Shown here in pieces: positions 1 through 9,846 of a stretch of DNA of 64,000 nt; position 1 is the stretch's first letter; every line of letters starts with the position of its first letter. The DNA comes from Gemmatimonadota bacterium (GTDB lineage Bacteria; Gemmatimonadota; Gemmatimonadetes; Longimicrobiales; Gaopeijiaceae): NCBI GenBank assembly GCA_022826005.1, contig JAJDVT010000075.1, positions 1-64,000 of the forward strand. Direction: 5' to 3'. Under the pieces are notes generated by a model. The model did no database searches. It was not told where the DNA came from and worked only from the letters and a program-made list of their open reading frames with translations. The position numbers and the translations under genes were made by a program.

Positions 1-405
1 CGGCGGGGGGGGCGGGGGGGGCGGCGGGGCGGGGGGCCCCCGGGCGGCGATGTCGTGCCGGGCGAATACGTGGTGGGATGGGCGAAGCGGGGGCCCTCGG
101 GGGTGATCGGGACGAACAAGGCGGACGCGGCGGCCACGGTGGCGCTGATGCGCGAGGATCGGGAGGCGGGGGTCGTTGCCGGGGGGAGTGGGGCACCGGG
201 CCCTCGGGGGGCGTCCCTGGGGCGGAGCGGCGCGCCGGGCGAACTACCGGAACTCCTCCGCGAGCGCGGCGTGCACTGGGTCGACCACGAAGGATGGAAG
301 CGCCTCGACGCCCACGAGACCGCCAGCGGCAAAGCCGAAGGGAGGCCGCGGGTCAAGCTGTGCACCGTGGCGGAGATGCTGGAGGTGGCCGGCCCGCCGG
401 GCTGA
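1..405 (+). CDS. Ferredoxin/adrenodoxin-type NADP+ reductase, C-terminal part (5' end outside window)
   Basis: Frame 1 is open from the first base to the stop at 405, so the gene enters from the left. The visible end carries YVVGWAKRGPSGVIGTNKAD, the NADP-side signature of FprA/adrenodoxin reductase-type flavoproteins, followed by the family's usual tail (LRERGVHWVDHEGWKRLD, then GRPRVKLCTVAEML). Such enzymes pass electrons between NADPH and ferredoxin through FAD in the cytoplasm. The FAD-binding N-terminus is not in the window. The first 45 bases are an extreme G-rich run encoding Arg/Gly/Pro, probably a poorly conserved loop or low-quality sequence. The gene converges on feoB with 28 bases between stops. 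Confidence 0.82.
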   Translation, partial: RRGGRGGRRGGGPPGGDVVPGEYVVGWAKRGPSGVIGTNKADAAATVALMREDREAGVVAGGSGAPGPRGASLGRSGAPGELPELLRERGVHWVDHEGWKRLDAHETASGKAEGRPRVKLCTVAEMLEVAGPPG

Positions 406-433
406 GGCGCGGGAGCCATCCCCGTGCTGTCAG

Positions 434-2815
434 CTATCCACCCGCCAGACGCCAGATCTGCGCCACCAGGAAGCACACCACGAACCCCATCACCAGCGGC
501 AGCAGCGCGGACAGGGTCGTCCAGCGGCCGCTCCGCGTCTCCTTGTAGATCGTGTAGATCGTCGTCGAACACGGGTTATGGAGCAGGCTGAACAGCATGA
601 GGTTCACGCCGGTCAGGAGCGTCCAGCCCCCGGCGGCCAGAAGCCCTTCCACTTCTCCGACCGAGTCGCTCTCGAACATCACGCCCGCGCCTGCGCCCAG
701 TTCGGGGTTGCCGAGCGTAAGCACGGTGAGCATGAGCACGGTGGGGATCACAATCTCGTTCGCGGGGATCGCGATCACGTACGCGAGCAGGATCACCCCG
801 TTCAGGCCGATCAGGATGCCGAACGGGTCCAGGAGGCCGATCCCGTGCTCTGCGAGCGACGCGCCGCCCACCGAGATGTTGGAGATGAGCCAGATGACCG
901 CGCCGGCGGGGACAGCGAAGAGGACCGCCCGCCACAGGATGATCAGGGTGCGGTCGATAACCGAGGTGTAGAGGGTCTGCAGCACGCGTGGGGGGCGGTA
1001 GGGGGGGAGTTCCAGCGAGAAGGTGGTGGCTTCGCCCTTCAGCACCGTGCGGGAGAGGCCCCACGAGGTGAGGAACATGAAGAGGATGCCCAGCAGCGCG
1101 ATCGACAAGACGGCGCCCGCCGACACGACGCCCGCCAGATGCGGCGGCACCAGAGCGCCTATGAAGATGGCGGCGATCAGGATCTGGGTCGGCCAGCGCC
1201 CGTTGCACAGGGAAAAGTTGTTGGTGATGACCGCGATGAGCCGCTCGCGCGGGCTGTCGATCACGCGGGTGGCGACCACCCCGGCCGCGTTGCAGCCGAA
1301 GCCCATGCTCATGGTCAGCGCCTGCTTGCCGTGCGCGCCCGCCCGCCGGAAGAGCGAGTCGAGGTTGAAGGCGACCCGGGGCAGGTAGCCGAAGTCCTCC
1401 AACAGGGTGAAGAGTGGGAAGAAGATGGCCATCGGCGGCAGCATGACGCTGACCACCCAGGCGGTCGCGAGGTACACCCCGTCGAAGAGGAAGCCGCTCA
1501 GCCACCAGGGCAGTCCCGCCCAGGAGCCGAAGCCGTTCAGCACGGGGTGAACCCGGTCGATTAGCAACGTCGCCAGCATCGCGGACGGGACATTCGCGCC
1601 GGCGATGGTGAGCCAGAACACGACTGCCAGGACGGCCAGCATGAGGGGGAAGCCGAAGACGCGGCTGGTCAGCCAGCGGTCCAGGGCGCGGTCCAGCTGC
1701 GCTCCCGTCCTGCGCTTGCCCTGCCGGACGCTGGTGCCGGCGATGCGCTCGGCCTCCCGATAGACGTTCTCGGCAAGGGCGTCGTGGAAGCCCGGTTTCA
1801 GCGCCCACCGGTGTCGCGTCGCGGCTTTCAGGATGCGGGCGCGGCCAGCCGGGATCGAGGCGTCACGGGGGGACTCGCCAACGGGACCGCCGTCGTTGGA
1901 AGCGGCGACCGATGCACCCCGGCTGGAAGTCGCAGCCGAGCCCACCTCCGTGGGCGCGCCGTCCGGGCCATTGCCGCCGGCCAGGGCAGCGCGGCGTCCC
2001 GGTTCTCCGTTGCCGCACAGTTGCCCGATTTCTCCGGACCGCACCGCCTCCGTGACGCGCTCGTCGGCGTTCAACAGCCTCAGCGCGACCCAGCGCGCGT
2101 TGGGAAGCTCGGGGAATTCCGCGGCGACCAGCGGCGCGATGGCCACTACGGCTTCTTCAACCGCCGCTGGTTGCGACCCGAGTCGATGGGGCCGGTTCGT
2201 GCGCGCCCCCGTCGCTACCTCGGTGGCGACCCGCAACAGTGCATCGATCCCCTCCCCCTGGCGGGCGACCGTCGGCACCACGGGCACGCCCAGTTCCCGT
2301 TCCAGCCTCCCGGCGTCCACCGAGATACCGTGCCGTCCGGCCTCGTCGACCAGGTTGAGGCAGACCACCACCCGGTCGGTGATCTCCAGGATCTGCAGGA
2401 CGAGGTTCAGGTTGCGCTCCAGCCGCATGGCGTCGACAACCACCACCGTCACGTCGGGCTGCCCGAAGAGGATGAAGTCGCGCGCCACCTCCTCGTCGGC
2501 GCTGCCCGCCTGCAGCGAGTACGTCCCCGGCAGGTCCACCACCTTCACCCTGCGGCCGTCGTGCAGAAAGGCCCCCTCGGCGCGCACGACGGTCTTGCCG
2601 GGCCAGTTCCCCGTGTGCTGCCGCAGCCCCGTGAGCGCGTTGAAGACCGTCGTCTTGCCCACGTTCGGGTTGCCGGCCAGCGCGATCAGGTGGTCCCAGC
2701 GGTGTGGGCTCAACCCCAGCCGCACCAGGTTGCGCGCCCGCTGCCGGGGTGCACCCGCCGCGGCAACGGCTCCCTCCCTCGGCCCCGCAGCGCCGAACCG
2801 CGCCTCGGCGCTCAT
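434..2815 (-). CDS. feoB: Ferrous iron transport protein B (GTPase-gated Fe2+ permease)
   Basis: A protein of 793 residues that imports Fe2+ across the inner membrane. The N-terminal G domain shows G1 GNPNVGKT (residues 48-55), G3 DLPGTYSL and G4 NLVDE. The membrane part has the FeoB gate signature GFGCNAAGV and a second gate near the C-terminus around NPCSTTIY. Between the G domain and the first gate there is a low-complexity Gly/Ala/Ser-rich insert of about 60 residues that most FeoB lack. The ATG at 2815 overlaps the stop of the upstream DtxR-FeoA gene (ATGA), which fixes the start; a longer reading to 3007 is only overlap with that gene. It should be co-transcribed with, and controlled by, that regulator. 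Confidence 0.95.
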   Translation of the reverse strand: MSAEARFGAAGPREGAVAAAGAPRQRARNLVRLGLSPHRWDHLIALAGNPNVGKTTVFNALTGLRQHTGNWPGKTVVRAEGAFLHDGRRVKVVDLPGTYSLQAGSADEEVARDFILFGQPDVTVVVVDAMRLERNLNLVLQILEITDRVVVCLNLVDEAGRHGISVDAGRLERELGVPVVPTVARQGEGIDALLRVATEVATGARTNRPHRLGSQPAAVEEAVVAIAPLVAAEFPELPNARWVALRLLNADERVTEAVRSGEIGQLCGNGEPGRRAALAGGNGPDGAPTEVGSAATSSRGASVAASNDGGPVGESPRDASIPAGRARILKAATRHRWALKPGFHDALAENVYREAERIAGTSVRQGKRRTGAQLDRALDRWLTSRVFGFPLMLAVLAVVFWLTIAGANVPSAMLATLLIDRVHPVLNGFGSWAGLPWWLSGFLFDGVYLATAWVVSVMLPPMAIFFPLFTLLEDFGYLPRVAFNLDSLFRRAGAHGKQALTMSMGFGCNAAGVVATRVIDSPRERLIAVITNNFSLCNGRWPTQILIAAIFIGALVPPHLAGVVSAGAVLSIALLGILFMFLTSWGLSRTVLKGEATTFSLELPPYRPPRVLQTLYTSVIDRTLIILWRAVLFAVPAGAVIWLISNISVGGASLAEHGIGLLDPFGILIGLNGVILLAYVIAIPANEIVIPTVLMLTVLTLGNPELGAGAGVMFESDSVGEVEGLLAAGGWTLLTGVNLMLFSLLHNPCSTTIYTIYKETRSGRWTTLSALLPLVMGFVVCFLVAQIWRLAGG

Positions 2816-3849
2816 GAGGCCCGCTCCCCGACCGCCGCCGCCTCCCTGACCCGGATGTGGCGGGCCTGCTCCCTGCGCAGCGCGATCAGCGCGCCCCGGA
2901 TGTCGTACGCGACCGGGTCGCCCCCGGCGCTTTTCATGCGGGCGTGGATCACAGTGCCGGGGACCACCCCCAGGTCGAGGAGGCGCCGGCGGGCCGGTCC
3001 GCGGCACAGCGGTGAGATCCCCGCCACGGCCGCGGATTCGCCCGGCGCCACGTCAGCGAGCGTGCGAGACCAGCGCGGATCGGCCACATCGGTGGACAGC
3101 TCCACGGTAACGTTGCGGGCGAGCGCGCTGGAGACCTCGAAGCGCTTCGCCCCGGACCGGAAGCGCACCCTTCCCGCCTCTCCCCGAAGACGCTCCACCG
3201 GCGTCATCAGCCCCAGCCCCAGCCCGACGAGTTCCCGATAGACCTCCTCGGGTTCGTCCTCGAGATGGCTGATCAGCCCCCGTTCGCCGGGCGCGAGCGA
3301 GGACAGCGGCACCCCGGTTCGGGCCGGCATCTCGCCCTCGGCGGTCGGGATCGGGTCGCCGTGCGGGTCATAGACGGGGTGGCCCAGGGCGCTCGCGAGA
3401 CTGTCGGCCTCCGAGGCGGAGATCAGGTGCTCGTGTTCCTCGGCCTGCTCGTGCCACTCTTCGGGGCGCGTCCCTGTCCTGTCCGCCAGGAAGCGCTCCC
3501 AGAGACGGTGCGTGCGCACGATATGCAGCGCCTGGGTCCTTCCCGTGTCGGTGAGCCGGAAGTCGGAGGCGCCCGCGTTCACCAGCCGCGTCTCCTCCAG
3601 CCTCTGCAGGAGCCGCACGGCCTGGCCACGCTGGATCTGGACCCCGCCGGCCACGCTCTCGACGGTCGCGGGCAACCGGTCGTATTCCAGCTTGTAGAGC
3701 TGCTTCAAAACGTCTTCCATCCGCACCCGCTCGGTCAGGCGGGTGAAACGGCGCACCCGCGCGGCGAGCCCGTGGCCCGGCCAGAGCACGGTTGCGCAGA
3801 GCACCGCGAGCGCGGCGAAGATCAGGAGTGCAAGGACTGGATCGACCAT
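2812..3849 (-). CDS. Membrane-anchored DtxR-family metalloregulator fused to two FeoA domains
   Basis: A 345-residue protein with an unusual order. Residues about 4-25 form a hydrophobic anchor. Residues about 44-115 are a DtxR-like winged helix ([16 protein letters not shown] onward). Residues about 115-165 are His/Glu-rich, matching the metal-binding and dimerisation region ([23 protein letters not shown]). Two FeoA SH3-like domains follow at about 180-250 and 265-338 ([10 protein letters not shown] and [18 protein letters not shown] in the second). DtxR proteins repress iron genes when Fe2+ is bound; FeoA domains assist FeoB. The gene overlaps feoB by 4 bases, so sensor, FeoA and FeoB form one unit. 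An internal ATG (residue 44) would give a soluble form, but the promoter geometry upstream supports the long start. Confidence 0.88.
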   Translation of the reverse strand: MVDPVLALLIFAALAVLCATVLWPGHGLAARVRRFTRLTERVRMEDVLKQLYKLEYDRLPATVESVAGGVQIQRGQAVRLLQRLEETRLVNAGASDFRLTDTGRTQALHIVRTHRLWERFLADRTGTRPEEWHEQAEEHEHLISASEADSLASALGHPVYDPHGDPIPTAEGEMPARTGVPLSSLAPGERGLISHLEDEPEEVYRELVGLGLGLMTPVERLRGEAGRVRFRSGAKRFEVSSALARNVTVELSTDVADPRWSRTLADVAPGESAAVAGISPLCRGPARRRLLDLGVVPGTVIHARMKSAGGDPVAYDIRGALIALRREQARHIRVREAAAVGERAS

Positions 3850-3855
3850 GATTCA

Positions 3856-3884
3856 AATTTAGGCAAGCCTAAACTTTGTCGCAA
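3856..3884 (-). promoter_or_regulatory. Leaderless promoter with DtxR-like operator for the dtxR-feoA/feoB operon
   Basis: Read on the minus strand, TTGCGA (3884-3879) is followed by 17 bases and then TAAATT (3861-3856). The ATG follows after exactly 6 bases, so transcription should begin at or next to the start codon. Inside the spacer and overlapping the -10 lies the inverted repeat TTTAGGC-TT-GCCTAAA (3873-3858), with perfect 7-bp arms, close to the TTAGG-CCTAA form of DtxR/IdeR boxes. A bound repressor would cover the promoter, so autorepression by iron is the natural reading. The operator match is seen directly; regulation is inferred. Confidence 0.75.
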
Positions 3885-4045
3885 CGGGTGCGGCCGAAAG
3901 CGTATCCCGGCAGACCTTACCCGCCGCCCGCCTTTCCCGATATCGAGGCGCCCCCTAAGTTGCGGTCGCAGTTGCACCACCGGATACAGTCCACGCCCGC
4001 CAACCGGCCCGACGGCCCGACTCGTCACCCAGAGGGACCGACCGA

Positions 4046-4615
4046 ATGAGGAAACCACTGCTTTCCGCCGCCGCCTTCTGGGTCGCGACCGCCCTGCTGC
4101 CCGCCACGGGGGTCGCCCAGCGCCTACCGGGGACGCCGGGGGGCGACGGTTTCTCGGCTGCCATGAACCGGGCCGAGTTCTTCGCCGACGTGATGTTCCA
4201 CACGGACAGTCTGCTGAAGCAATGGCGTATTGCCTGGGCCGCCGACGACGCCGAGGCGCTCCTCGATCTCTACACGGAAGATGCCGTCATCATCTTCGAA
4301 CAGGACGCGCCCGTGCGTGGGCGAGAGGCGATCCAGGCGAAGCTGGCATCCCTTCTCGAGCAGTCGGGCGAAGTGCAGGTGTCGATCGGTGACTTCGACG
4401 CGAGCGGCCGCATGGGCATGATTTCCGGGCTTCTGACTGTTCAGATGCGCAGCCAGACCGGGTCCCGCACCATGACGGGCATCCATCTCACCGTCCTGAC
4501 GCGCCCCGGAAGGAACTGGAAGATCCGCAGCCAGGTCATCCGGCTGGGGACGGACATCGGGAAGGCGACGCGGACGCCAGGTGGCGTGTCAGACGGGCCG
4601 GGGAACCGCCGTTAG
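4046..4615 (+). CDS. Exported NTF2-like (SnoaL/DUF4440-type) protein
   Basis: A 189-residue protein with a signal peptide (MRKPLLSAAAFWVATALLPA, cleavage near GVAQ at 24). After it comes a single NTF2-like fold: the helix LLKQWRIAWAADDAEALLDLYTEDAVIIF, the strand-loop VRGREAIQAKLA, and C-terminal strands ending RNWKIRSQVI. This fold is used both by enzymes and as a small-ligand binding module; no catalytic set is recognisable, so the substrate is unknown. AGAGGG lies about 10 bases before the ATG. It stands alone on the plus strand, divergent from the iron operon and convergent with the propeller lipoprotein. The 170-base gap before it holds only the iron promoter. Confidence 0.7.
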   Translation: MRKPLLSAAAFWVATALLPATGVAQRLPGTPGGDGFSAAMNRAEFFADVMFHTDSLLKQWRIAWAADDAEALLDLYTEDAVIIFEQDAPVRGREAIQAKLASLLEQSGEVQVSIGDFDASGRMGMISGLLTVQMRSQTGSRTMTGIHLTVLTRPGRNWKIRSQVIRLGTDIGKATRTPGGVSDGPGNRR

Positions 4616-4642
4616 CCGGGCTGGGGCAAGAGCCCGAATGCA

Positions 4643-5914
4643 CTACCGGTCCAACCGGTACATCCGCACGTACTGCACGCCCAGCTCGCCGGTCCAGACG
4701 CCGAGCACGTAGTCCTCGCCGATCTCCATGTAGGGGGAACGGTAGTGGATGTAGGCGCGGACCAGCCCCGGCGGGAGCGCGACGGTCCCGAACCATGTAC
4801 CATCGGGCGCGAAGACATCGAACGGAGGCGGATCGGCCCCGGCCAGATGGAACGGCGCCACCCAGACGCTGCCCTGCGCATCGACATGCACGGAGCGCAG
4901 GACCGGTAGAACCGGGGCCCTGGCGTGCCCCCTCCACATCCGCCTGAACGCGTCCACCTCCTCGGCGGGCGCGGCATCGGGGTCCGGAAAGACCATCTCA
5001 ACGATGCCGTCCAGTTCGGCCTCGAAGACGGCGTCGGTCACCGCGCGCGGCGACACCTCCCTTCGGATGATCCGCTCGGTCGCGCCGTCCAGCGCGGAAA
5101 CGAGCTGAACCCGGTACGCCTCGGTGTCGATCACCGCAACGGCTCCCGCCGCCGATCCGAACTCGGGCATGTTGCCGAATACGTAGTAATTCTCCGAATA
5201 CCCGCCCCCATCGCCCCCGCGCAACTCGACCTCTTCCCCGTCGACCACGATGAGCGAGGTGGCGGAACCATCCCCCAGATCCAACGCCACCAGGCGATAG
5301 TCGATCCATCTCGCGATGCCGGGCGTCGCTTCGTCGTCCAGTTCGACGAACCGAATGATCAACCGGCCAGCTGCCACGCCCACCGCGCGATCCGCGGCCG
5401 ATCCGCCCGGCGAGCCCACGTCGCGCGGGAGTTCGGCCCGGAAGGTGCGGGACAGTTGGCCGGCCGCGCTAAAGACTTGAATCCGCAGCAGCATGGGGTC
5501 GTAGGTCACCAGTGAATCGCCGGCCATCCGGCCCAGAAAGTCGAGCCGCCGGAACTCGCCGGGCCCCTCCCCCTCTCTTCCGGCGCGCCACTGAAAGTTC
5601 CCCTCGGCGTCGTAGCTGCGCAGTTCGGAAGTCCCGCGGTCGGCGACCACGATGTTGCCGTTGTCGAGGCGCACCGCGGCTACGACATCCGCGAACTGGT
5701 ATTCGGGCGGGCCGTCGATGCTGCCGATCTCGGCCAGGAGTTCATCGACGGTCCATCCTTCGCCGGGGAGCGAGAGGGGGGTGACGGCGGTGGCCATGGG
5801 GACTCCGGCCGAGTCGGTGTGGAAGGTGCCGGTGGGGGTGGACTGGGTGTCGCAGGCCGCCAGGGTGAGGAGGAGTGCGGCCAGCACCCGATAAAAGTAT
5901 GGTGAACATGACAT
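4643..5914 (-). CDS. 6-bladed beta-propeller lipoprotein
   Basis: A 423-residue lipoprotein: signal MSCSPYFYRVLAALLLTLAAC with lipobox cysteine at 21, then the TDSAGVPMATAV start shared with the other propeller lipoproteins in this window. Repeated blade strands are visible (VRLDNGNIVVADRGTSELRSYDAEGNF; GREGEGPGEFRRLDFLGRM). The family is annotated as 6-bladed beta-propeller (NHL/TolB-like); substrates are unknown and an extracytoplasmic binding role is only inferred. The ATG lies inside the palindromic repeat at 5899-5935, so the repeat forms the leader of this gene and the 3' end of the gene before it. Confidence 0.75.
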   Translation of the reverse strand: MSCSPYFYRVLAALLLTLAACDTQSTPTGTFHTDSAGVPMATAVTPLSLPGEGWTVDELLAEIGSIDGPPEYQFADVVAAVRLDNGNIVVADRGTSELRSYDAEGNFQWRAGREGEGPGEFRRLDFLGRMAGDSLVTYDPMLLRIQVFSAAGQLSRTFRAELPRDVGSPGGSAADRAVGVAAGRLIIRFVELDDEATPGIARWIDYRLVALDLGDGSATSLIVVDGEEVELRGGDGGGYSENYYVFGNMPEFGSAAGAVAVIDTEAYRVQLVSALDGATERIIRREVSPRAVTDAVFEAELDGIVEMVFPDPDAAPAEEVDAFRRMWRGHARAPVLPVLRSVHVDAQGSVWVAPFHLAGADPPPFDVFAPDGTWFGTVALPPGLVRAYIHYRSPYMEIGEDYVLGVWTGELGVQYVRMYRLDR

Positions 5915-5935
5915 TTGGTAATGTTTTCTTTACAT
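5899..5935. repeat. Palindromic intergenic repeat, copy 1
   Basis: An AT-rich island in GC-rich surroundings. The left arm ATGGTGAACATGACA and the right arm TGGTAATGTTTTCTTTACAT form an imperfect inverted repeat. It spans the 15-base gap between two minus-strand genes: it contains the start codon of the propeller gene (5914) and the TAA of the VPS10-type gene (5932-5930). Six more copies occur in the window. Confidence 0.8.
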
Positions 5936-8900
5936 TCCTGGCCACCGCGGAATCGGCCGGCCGGGTGTCCAGGGGACCCCCGCGGCTTCGAGTTCAGTGC
6001 CGAGCGCGGCGAGGTCGGCCTCGACCAGCGTGCGCAGGGTTGCCGACATCTCGGCCAGTTGCGCCGAGGCCACCGCGTAGCTCTCGCGCTGGGTGGTCGT
6101 GGGCGCCGAAGTCGACCTGAACTGCGCGCCCACGATGCGCGAGATGCGCTGCATTACCGACGGCGGCGCGAACTCCGCCCGGTCGAGCGCGGTGCGGTCG
6201 CGGGAGAGCACGCGCTGGATGTCGAAGAGGCGGTCTTCGAAGGCGCTGATGCGCGTCTCGTACGGGGCCGCGTCCAGCCCGGGGGCAGCGCGCACCGCAC
6301 GGCGCAGGAGAACGAGGCGCTCAGAGGTCTCGCGGGCCGCGCGGTCGGTGGCGATGGCGGCGCGCTGCAGGGCGGCGACCTCGCGCTGGAAGGCAAGGAG
6401 CGCGTCCCGGTCGGCGGCGGCGAGGGTGGCCGTGCCGAGGGGACGCACCGTGAAGGACTCGGGGGCCGTGAGGTCGTCGTGGCCATCGTCGGTGACGAGG
6501 ACTACGCGGGCCGAATACTCGCCGGGCGCCACCATCGGGCCGTCGGCCTCGCCGCCGCCGGGGGAGGGAGGCTCCAGCGAGGCGTAGCGCAGGTCCCACG
6601 CGATACGGTGGAGGCCGCTCCGGCGGGGGGCGGGGACGCGCCGCACCACTTCTCCCGCGGCGTCCGACACGACAACGAACACCTCGGGAGGCCGCTCCAT
6701 GTCTTCGGCGGTCAGCGCGGCCTGGTCCGGGTATGTGATGTCATCGCCCCGTGCGAGGGCCTCCCGTTCCAGCCTCTGCCGCCGCTCCTTCAGCGACTCG
6801 TAGCCGCCCGGCAGGTAGTAGGTGAAAACGGCCCCGAACGGCGGGTTCGGCGCGGTGAAGAAGGCGTCGCCCATCGTCCCCTTCTCTGCCCCGCCCATGG
6901 GCCGCGCGGGGATGAACGCCCACGGATCCTCCACGGGGAAGAGATGGGCCGCCCCCTCCGCCACGGCCTCGTCCATAGTCCGTAGCGGCGAGTAGTCGTC
7001 CAGGATGTAGAACCCCCTCCCGAACGTCGCCAGCACCAGGTCGTTCTCGCGGCGCTGAATCTCCAGGTCGCGCACGGGAATCGTGGGCAGCCCGCCGCGC
7101 AGCCGCACCCACCCCCCACCCCCGTCCATCGTCGCGAACAGCCCGAACTCCGTCCCCAGGAAGAGCAGGTCCTCATCCACGTGGTCCTCCACCAGAGTCC
7201 AGCTCGACTGCCCGTCCGGCACGTCGCCCGTGATGTTCGTCCAGCTCGCGCCCCGGTCGTCGCTCCGCACCACGTACGGCCGGAAGTCCCCCTCCTTGTG
7301 ATTGTTGAAGACGGCGTACACCCGGTCCGGGTGGTGCCGCGAAGCCACCACGTCGGCCACATACGCCATCGCCGGCACCCCGGCGAACTCCTCCTCCCGC
7401 CGCCACTCCCCACCGCCGTCCTCGCTCACCTGCACGAGCCCGTCGTCCGTCCCCACGTACAGCAGCCCCTCTGCTAGCGTCGACTCGTCGAGCGCCACGA
7501 TTGTCCCGTACGGCGACGTGAACACGTTCTTCCACACCGCCTCGGGCGGCCAGATCCGGCCCATCACCGGGCGCTGGTTGCGGTCGAGTCCCCGGCTCAG
7601 ATCCCCGCTCACCGCGGTCCACGTCTCGGCCCGGTCGTCCGACCGGAACAGCTTCTGCGCCGCGAAGTAGATCCGCCGCGAATCGTGCGGGCTGATGATC
7701 AGCGGCGAGTCCCAGTGCCAGCGCAACGCCCCCTCCCCCGCCTCCGGCTGCGGCTGGATGTCCAGCTCCTCCCCGCTGGCCCGGTCGTACCGCACGATCC
7801 CCGCATACTGGGACTGCGTGTAGACGATGTTCGGGTCCTCGGGATCGATTCGCGCCTGAAAGCCGTCGCCCCCGTGCGTGATGAACCAGTCGCTGTTGCG
7901 GATCCCGTGCACGTTGTCGGTACGCGACGGCCCGCCCACCGACGAGTTGTCCTGCGTGCCGCCGTAGACCGTGTAGAAGGGCGCCTTGTTGTCGATGCCG
8001 ACGCGGTAGAACTGCATCAGCGGCATGTTCCCCGACACGTACCGCCAGGTCCGTGTGCGGTCAAAGGTCTCGTACAGCCCCCCGTCGGTGCCGACCAGCA
8101 TGTAGTCCGGGTCGTCCGGGTCGAAGACGATCGCGTGGTTGTCGACGTGCCGGAAGCGCGAATTCACCCGCTCGAAGGTACGGCCGCCGTCCTCGGTCAC
8201 GTGGATGAAGACGTCCACCGCGTAGACCCGGTCCATCCTGTGCGGATCCGGGTAGAGTTCGCCGTAGTACTGCGGGTCGACGACGATGTAGTCGGACATG
8301 CGCACCCACGTCTCGCCCCGGTCCGGCGACCGGTAGAAGCCGCTGCGGTCCTCGGTGGCGGCGGGGTTCGCGTAGAGGACATCGGGGTCGATTGGCGAGA
8401 CAGCCAGGCCAATCCGCCCGAGGTCGCCCCCCGGCAGCCCGCCCGTGATGTCGCGCCAACTGTCGCCGCCGTCGGTGCTCTTCCACACGCCGGACTCGGG
8501 GCCGCCCGCGATCAGAGTCCCCACGTGCCGCCGCCTCTGGTACGCCACCGCGTAGAGCACGTCCGGGTCGCGCGGATCGAAGTGCACGTCGGCGATGCCG
8601 GTATTCTCGCTGAGTTCCAGCACGGGGAACCAGCTGCCGCCTCCGTCGTTCGTCTTGAAGAGCCCCCGGTCACCGCCGGGAGCCCAGAGCCCGCCCATCG
8701 CGGCCGCGTACACCACGTCCGGGTCGCGGGGGTCGATGAGGATCTTGCCGATGTGTTCCGAAGTGTGGAGCCCCGTGTTCCGCCAGCTGCGCCCGCCGTC
8801 CAGGCTCTTGTAGACGCCGTCGCCCCACCCCACGCTGCGCTGGCTTGTGTTCTCGCCGGTGCCGAGCCAGATCACGTTCGAGTCGGTGGGGTCGATGGCG

Positions 8901-9217
8901 ATCGCGCCGGTGGAGTAGGCCGGATAGGAGTCGAAGACAGGGGTCCAGGTGGTGCCCCGGTTATCGGTCTTCCAGACGTTCGAGGACGAAGTGGCGACGT
9001 ACCGGACGCTCCGGTTCGAGGGGTCGACGGCGATGTCGGCGATCCGTCCGGACATGAAGGCCGGGCCGATGCCGCGGAGCTCGAGCGCGGAGAGGAAGCC
9101 GGTGGTGATGGCGGGGGGGACAGTGTCGTCGCCGGACTGGGCGGTGAGGGTGGTGGGGGCGGTGGGGGCGGTGGCGGCGGTGCACGCGGCGGCCAGTGTG
9201 AAAGCGATGAGCCTCAT
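5930..9217 (-). CDS. Exported VPS10/BNR-type beta-propeller protein (sortilin-like 'glycosyl hydrolase')
   Basis: A 1095-residue exported protein. The start ATG at 9217 gives a signal peptide (MRLIAFTLAAACTAATA). From about residue 40 to 700 there are many Asp-box/BNR motifs of the S-x-D-x-G-x-T-W kind: TDNRGTTW, SLDGGRSW, TNDGGGSW, STDGGDSW, SPDRGETW. Between them recurs ID-PxDxxVxY, typical of the VPS10/sortilin-like propeller proteins abundant in Gemmatimonadota and Acidobacteria and often labelled 'glycosyl hydrolase'. The last 200 residues look helical (DALLAFQREVAALQRAAIATD). No catalytic residue can be assigned, so enzyme activity is not claimed. The reading frame continues upstream to 9418 but without a signal peptide. 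Its stop codon lies in repeat copy 1. Confidence 0.82.
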   Translation of the reverse strand: MRLIAFTLAAACTAATAPTAPTTLTAQSGDDTVPPAITTGFLSALELRGIGPAFMSGRIADIAVDPSNRSVRYVATSSSNVWKTDNRGTTWTPVFDSYPAYSTGAIAIDPTDSNVIWLGTGENTSQRSVGWGDGVYKSLDGGRSWRNTGLHTSEHIGKILIDPRDPDVVYAAAMGGLWAPGGDRGLFKTNDGGGSWFPVLELSENTGIADVHFDPRDPDVLYAVAYQRRRHVGTLIAGGPESGVWKSTDGGDSWRDITGGLPGGDLGRIGLAVSPIDPDVLYANPAATEDRSGFYRSPDRGETWVRMSDYIVVDPQYYGELYPDPHRMDRVYAVDVFIHVTEDGGRTFERVNSRFRHVDNHAIVFDPDDPDYMLVGTDGGLYETFDRTRTWRYVSGNMPLMQFYRVGIDNKAPFYTVYGGTQDNSSVGGPSRTDNVHGIRNSDWFITHGGDGFQARIDPEDPNIVYTQSQYAGIVRYDRASGEELDIQPQPEAGEGALRWHWDSPLIISPHDSRRIYFAAQKLFRSDDRAETWTAVSGDLSRGLDRNQRPVMGRIWPPEAVWKNVFTSPYGTIVALDESTLAEGLLYVGTDDGLVQVSEDGGGEWRREEEFAGVPAMAYVADVVASRHHPDRVYAVFNNHKEGDFRPYVVRSDDRGASWTNITGDVPDGQSSWTLVEDHVDEDLLFLGTEFGLFATMDGGGGWVRLRGGLPTIPVRDLEIQRRENDLVLATFGRGFYILDDYSPLRTMDEAVAEGAAHLFPVEDPWAFIPARPMGGAEKGTMGDAFFTAPNPPFGAVFTYYLPGGYESLKERRQRLEREALARGDDITYPDQAALTAEDMERPPEVFVVVSDAAGEVVRRVPAPRRSGLHRIAWDLRYASLEPPSPGGGEADGPMVAPGEYSARVVLVTDDGHDDLTAPESFTVRPLGTATLAAADRDALLAFQREVAALQRAAIATDRAARETSERLVLLRRAVRAAPGLDAAPYETRISAFEDRLFDIQRVLSRDRTALDRAEFAPPSVMQRISRIVGAQFRSTSAPTTTQRESYAVASAQLAEMSATLRTLVEADLAALGTELEAAGVPWTPGRPIPRWPGM

Positions 9218-9395
9218 TCGTGTCCTCGGTTGCGGAGCAGGGTCGGGTGGTGCGGGTCCGGGCTCAACCCCGGCCCCCTGGCAGGATGCTCGCGGCCGCC
9301 CGGCACCGCAATCACCGGTTCCCGGAATGCCGGCCCGACTCCACCTCAGGAAGGAGCGCCTGACCGCGGCTCGGCACCGCGATCCGTCGGCCCGA

Positions 9396-9845
9396 TCACG
9401 ACGCGGCCGATGCGGCATCCCGCCTCCGCGTGAGCCAGGCGTCCAGGCTCAGCCCGTCCTCCTGGAACATGGCCATCGCCAGCACCAGCAGCACGACGCG
9501 CGGTATGACATGCGTGTTGAAGGCATACAGCGGGTCGGCCACCAGGTGTCCGAAGGTGACGATCACCAGCACGCCGCCGAGCCCGAACGCGGCAGGGAAC
9601 CGCTTCCAGCCGATCACCATGAGGCCCCCGCACATCAGTTCCACGAACGGGATTGACGTGCCGGCAACCCAGAGCAGCCACCCGGGCAGGAAACTCACGG
9701 CATACGGGACCACGAACAGCTCGCGGGCATGCTCGATGGCACCAAGAGAAAACACCTTCCAGAACCCGGCCGCGAAGAAGATCAGCCCCAGGATTACCCG
9801 GGCCACGAACGCGGCCCAGCTCTTCGGCGTGATTATCGTCATCAT
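9396..9845 (-). CDS. DoxX family membrane protein
   Basis: A 149-residue protein with about four membrane helices: VARVILGLIFFAAGFWKVFS, WLLWVAGTSIPFVELMCGGLMVIG, FGLGGVLVIVTFGHL, IPRVVLLVLAMAMF. The opening RVILGLIFFAAGFWKV is typical of DoxX proteins, a family linked to quinone or thiosulfate oxidation and oxidative stress, with no firm function. The start is taken as ATG at 9845. The same frame stays open to 10172, but that extension is just the translated MITE at 9847-10092 and not homologous protein. The MITE ends one base before this ATG, so the native leader has been replaced and expression must depend on the element or run without a Shine-Dalgarno sequence. Confidence 0.8.
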   Translation of the reverse strand: MMTIITPKSWAAFVARVILGLIFFAAGFWKVFSLGAIEHARELFVVPYAVSFLPGWLLWVAGTSIPFVELMCGGLMVIGWKRFPAAFGLGGVLVIVTFGHLVADPLYAFNTHVIPRVVLLVLAMAMFQEDGLSLDAWLTRRRDAASAAS

Positions 9846-9846
9846 C

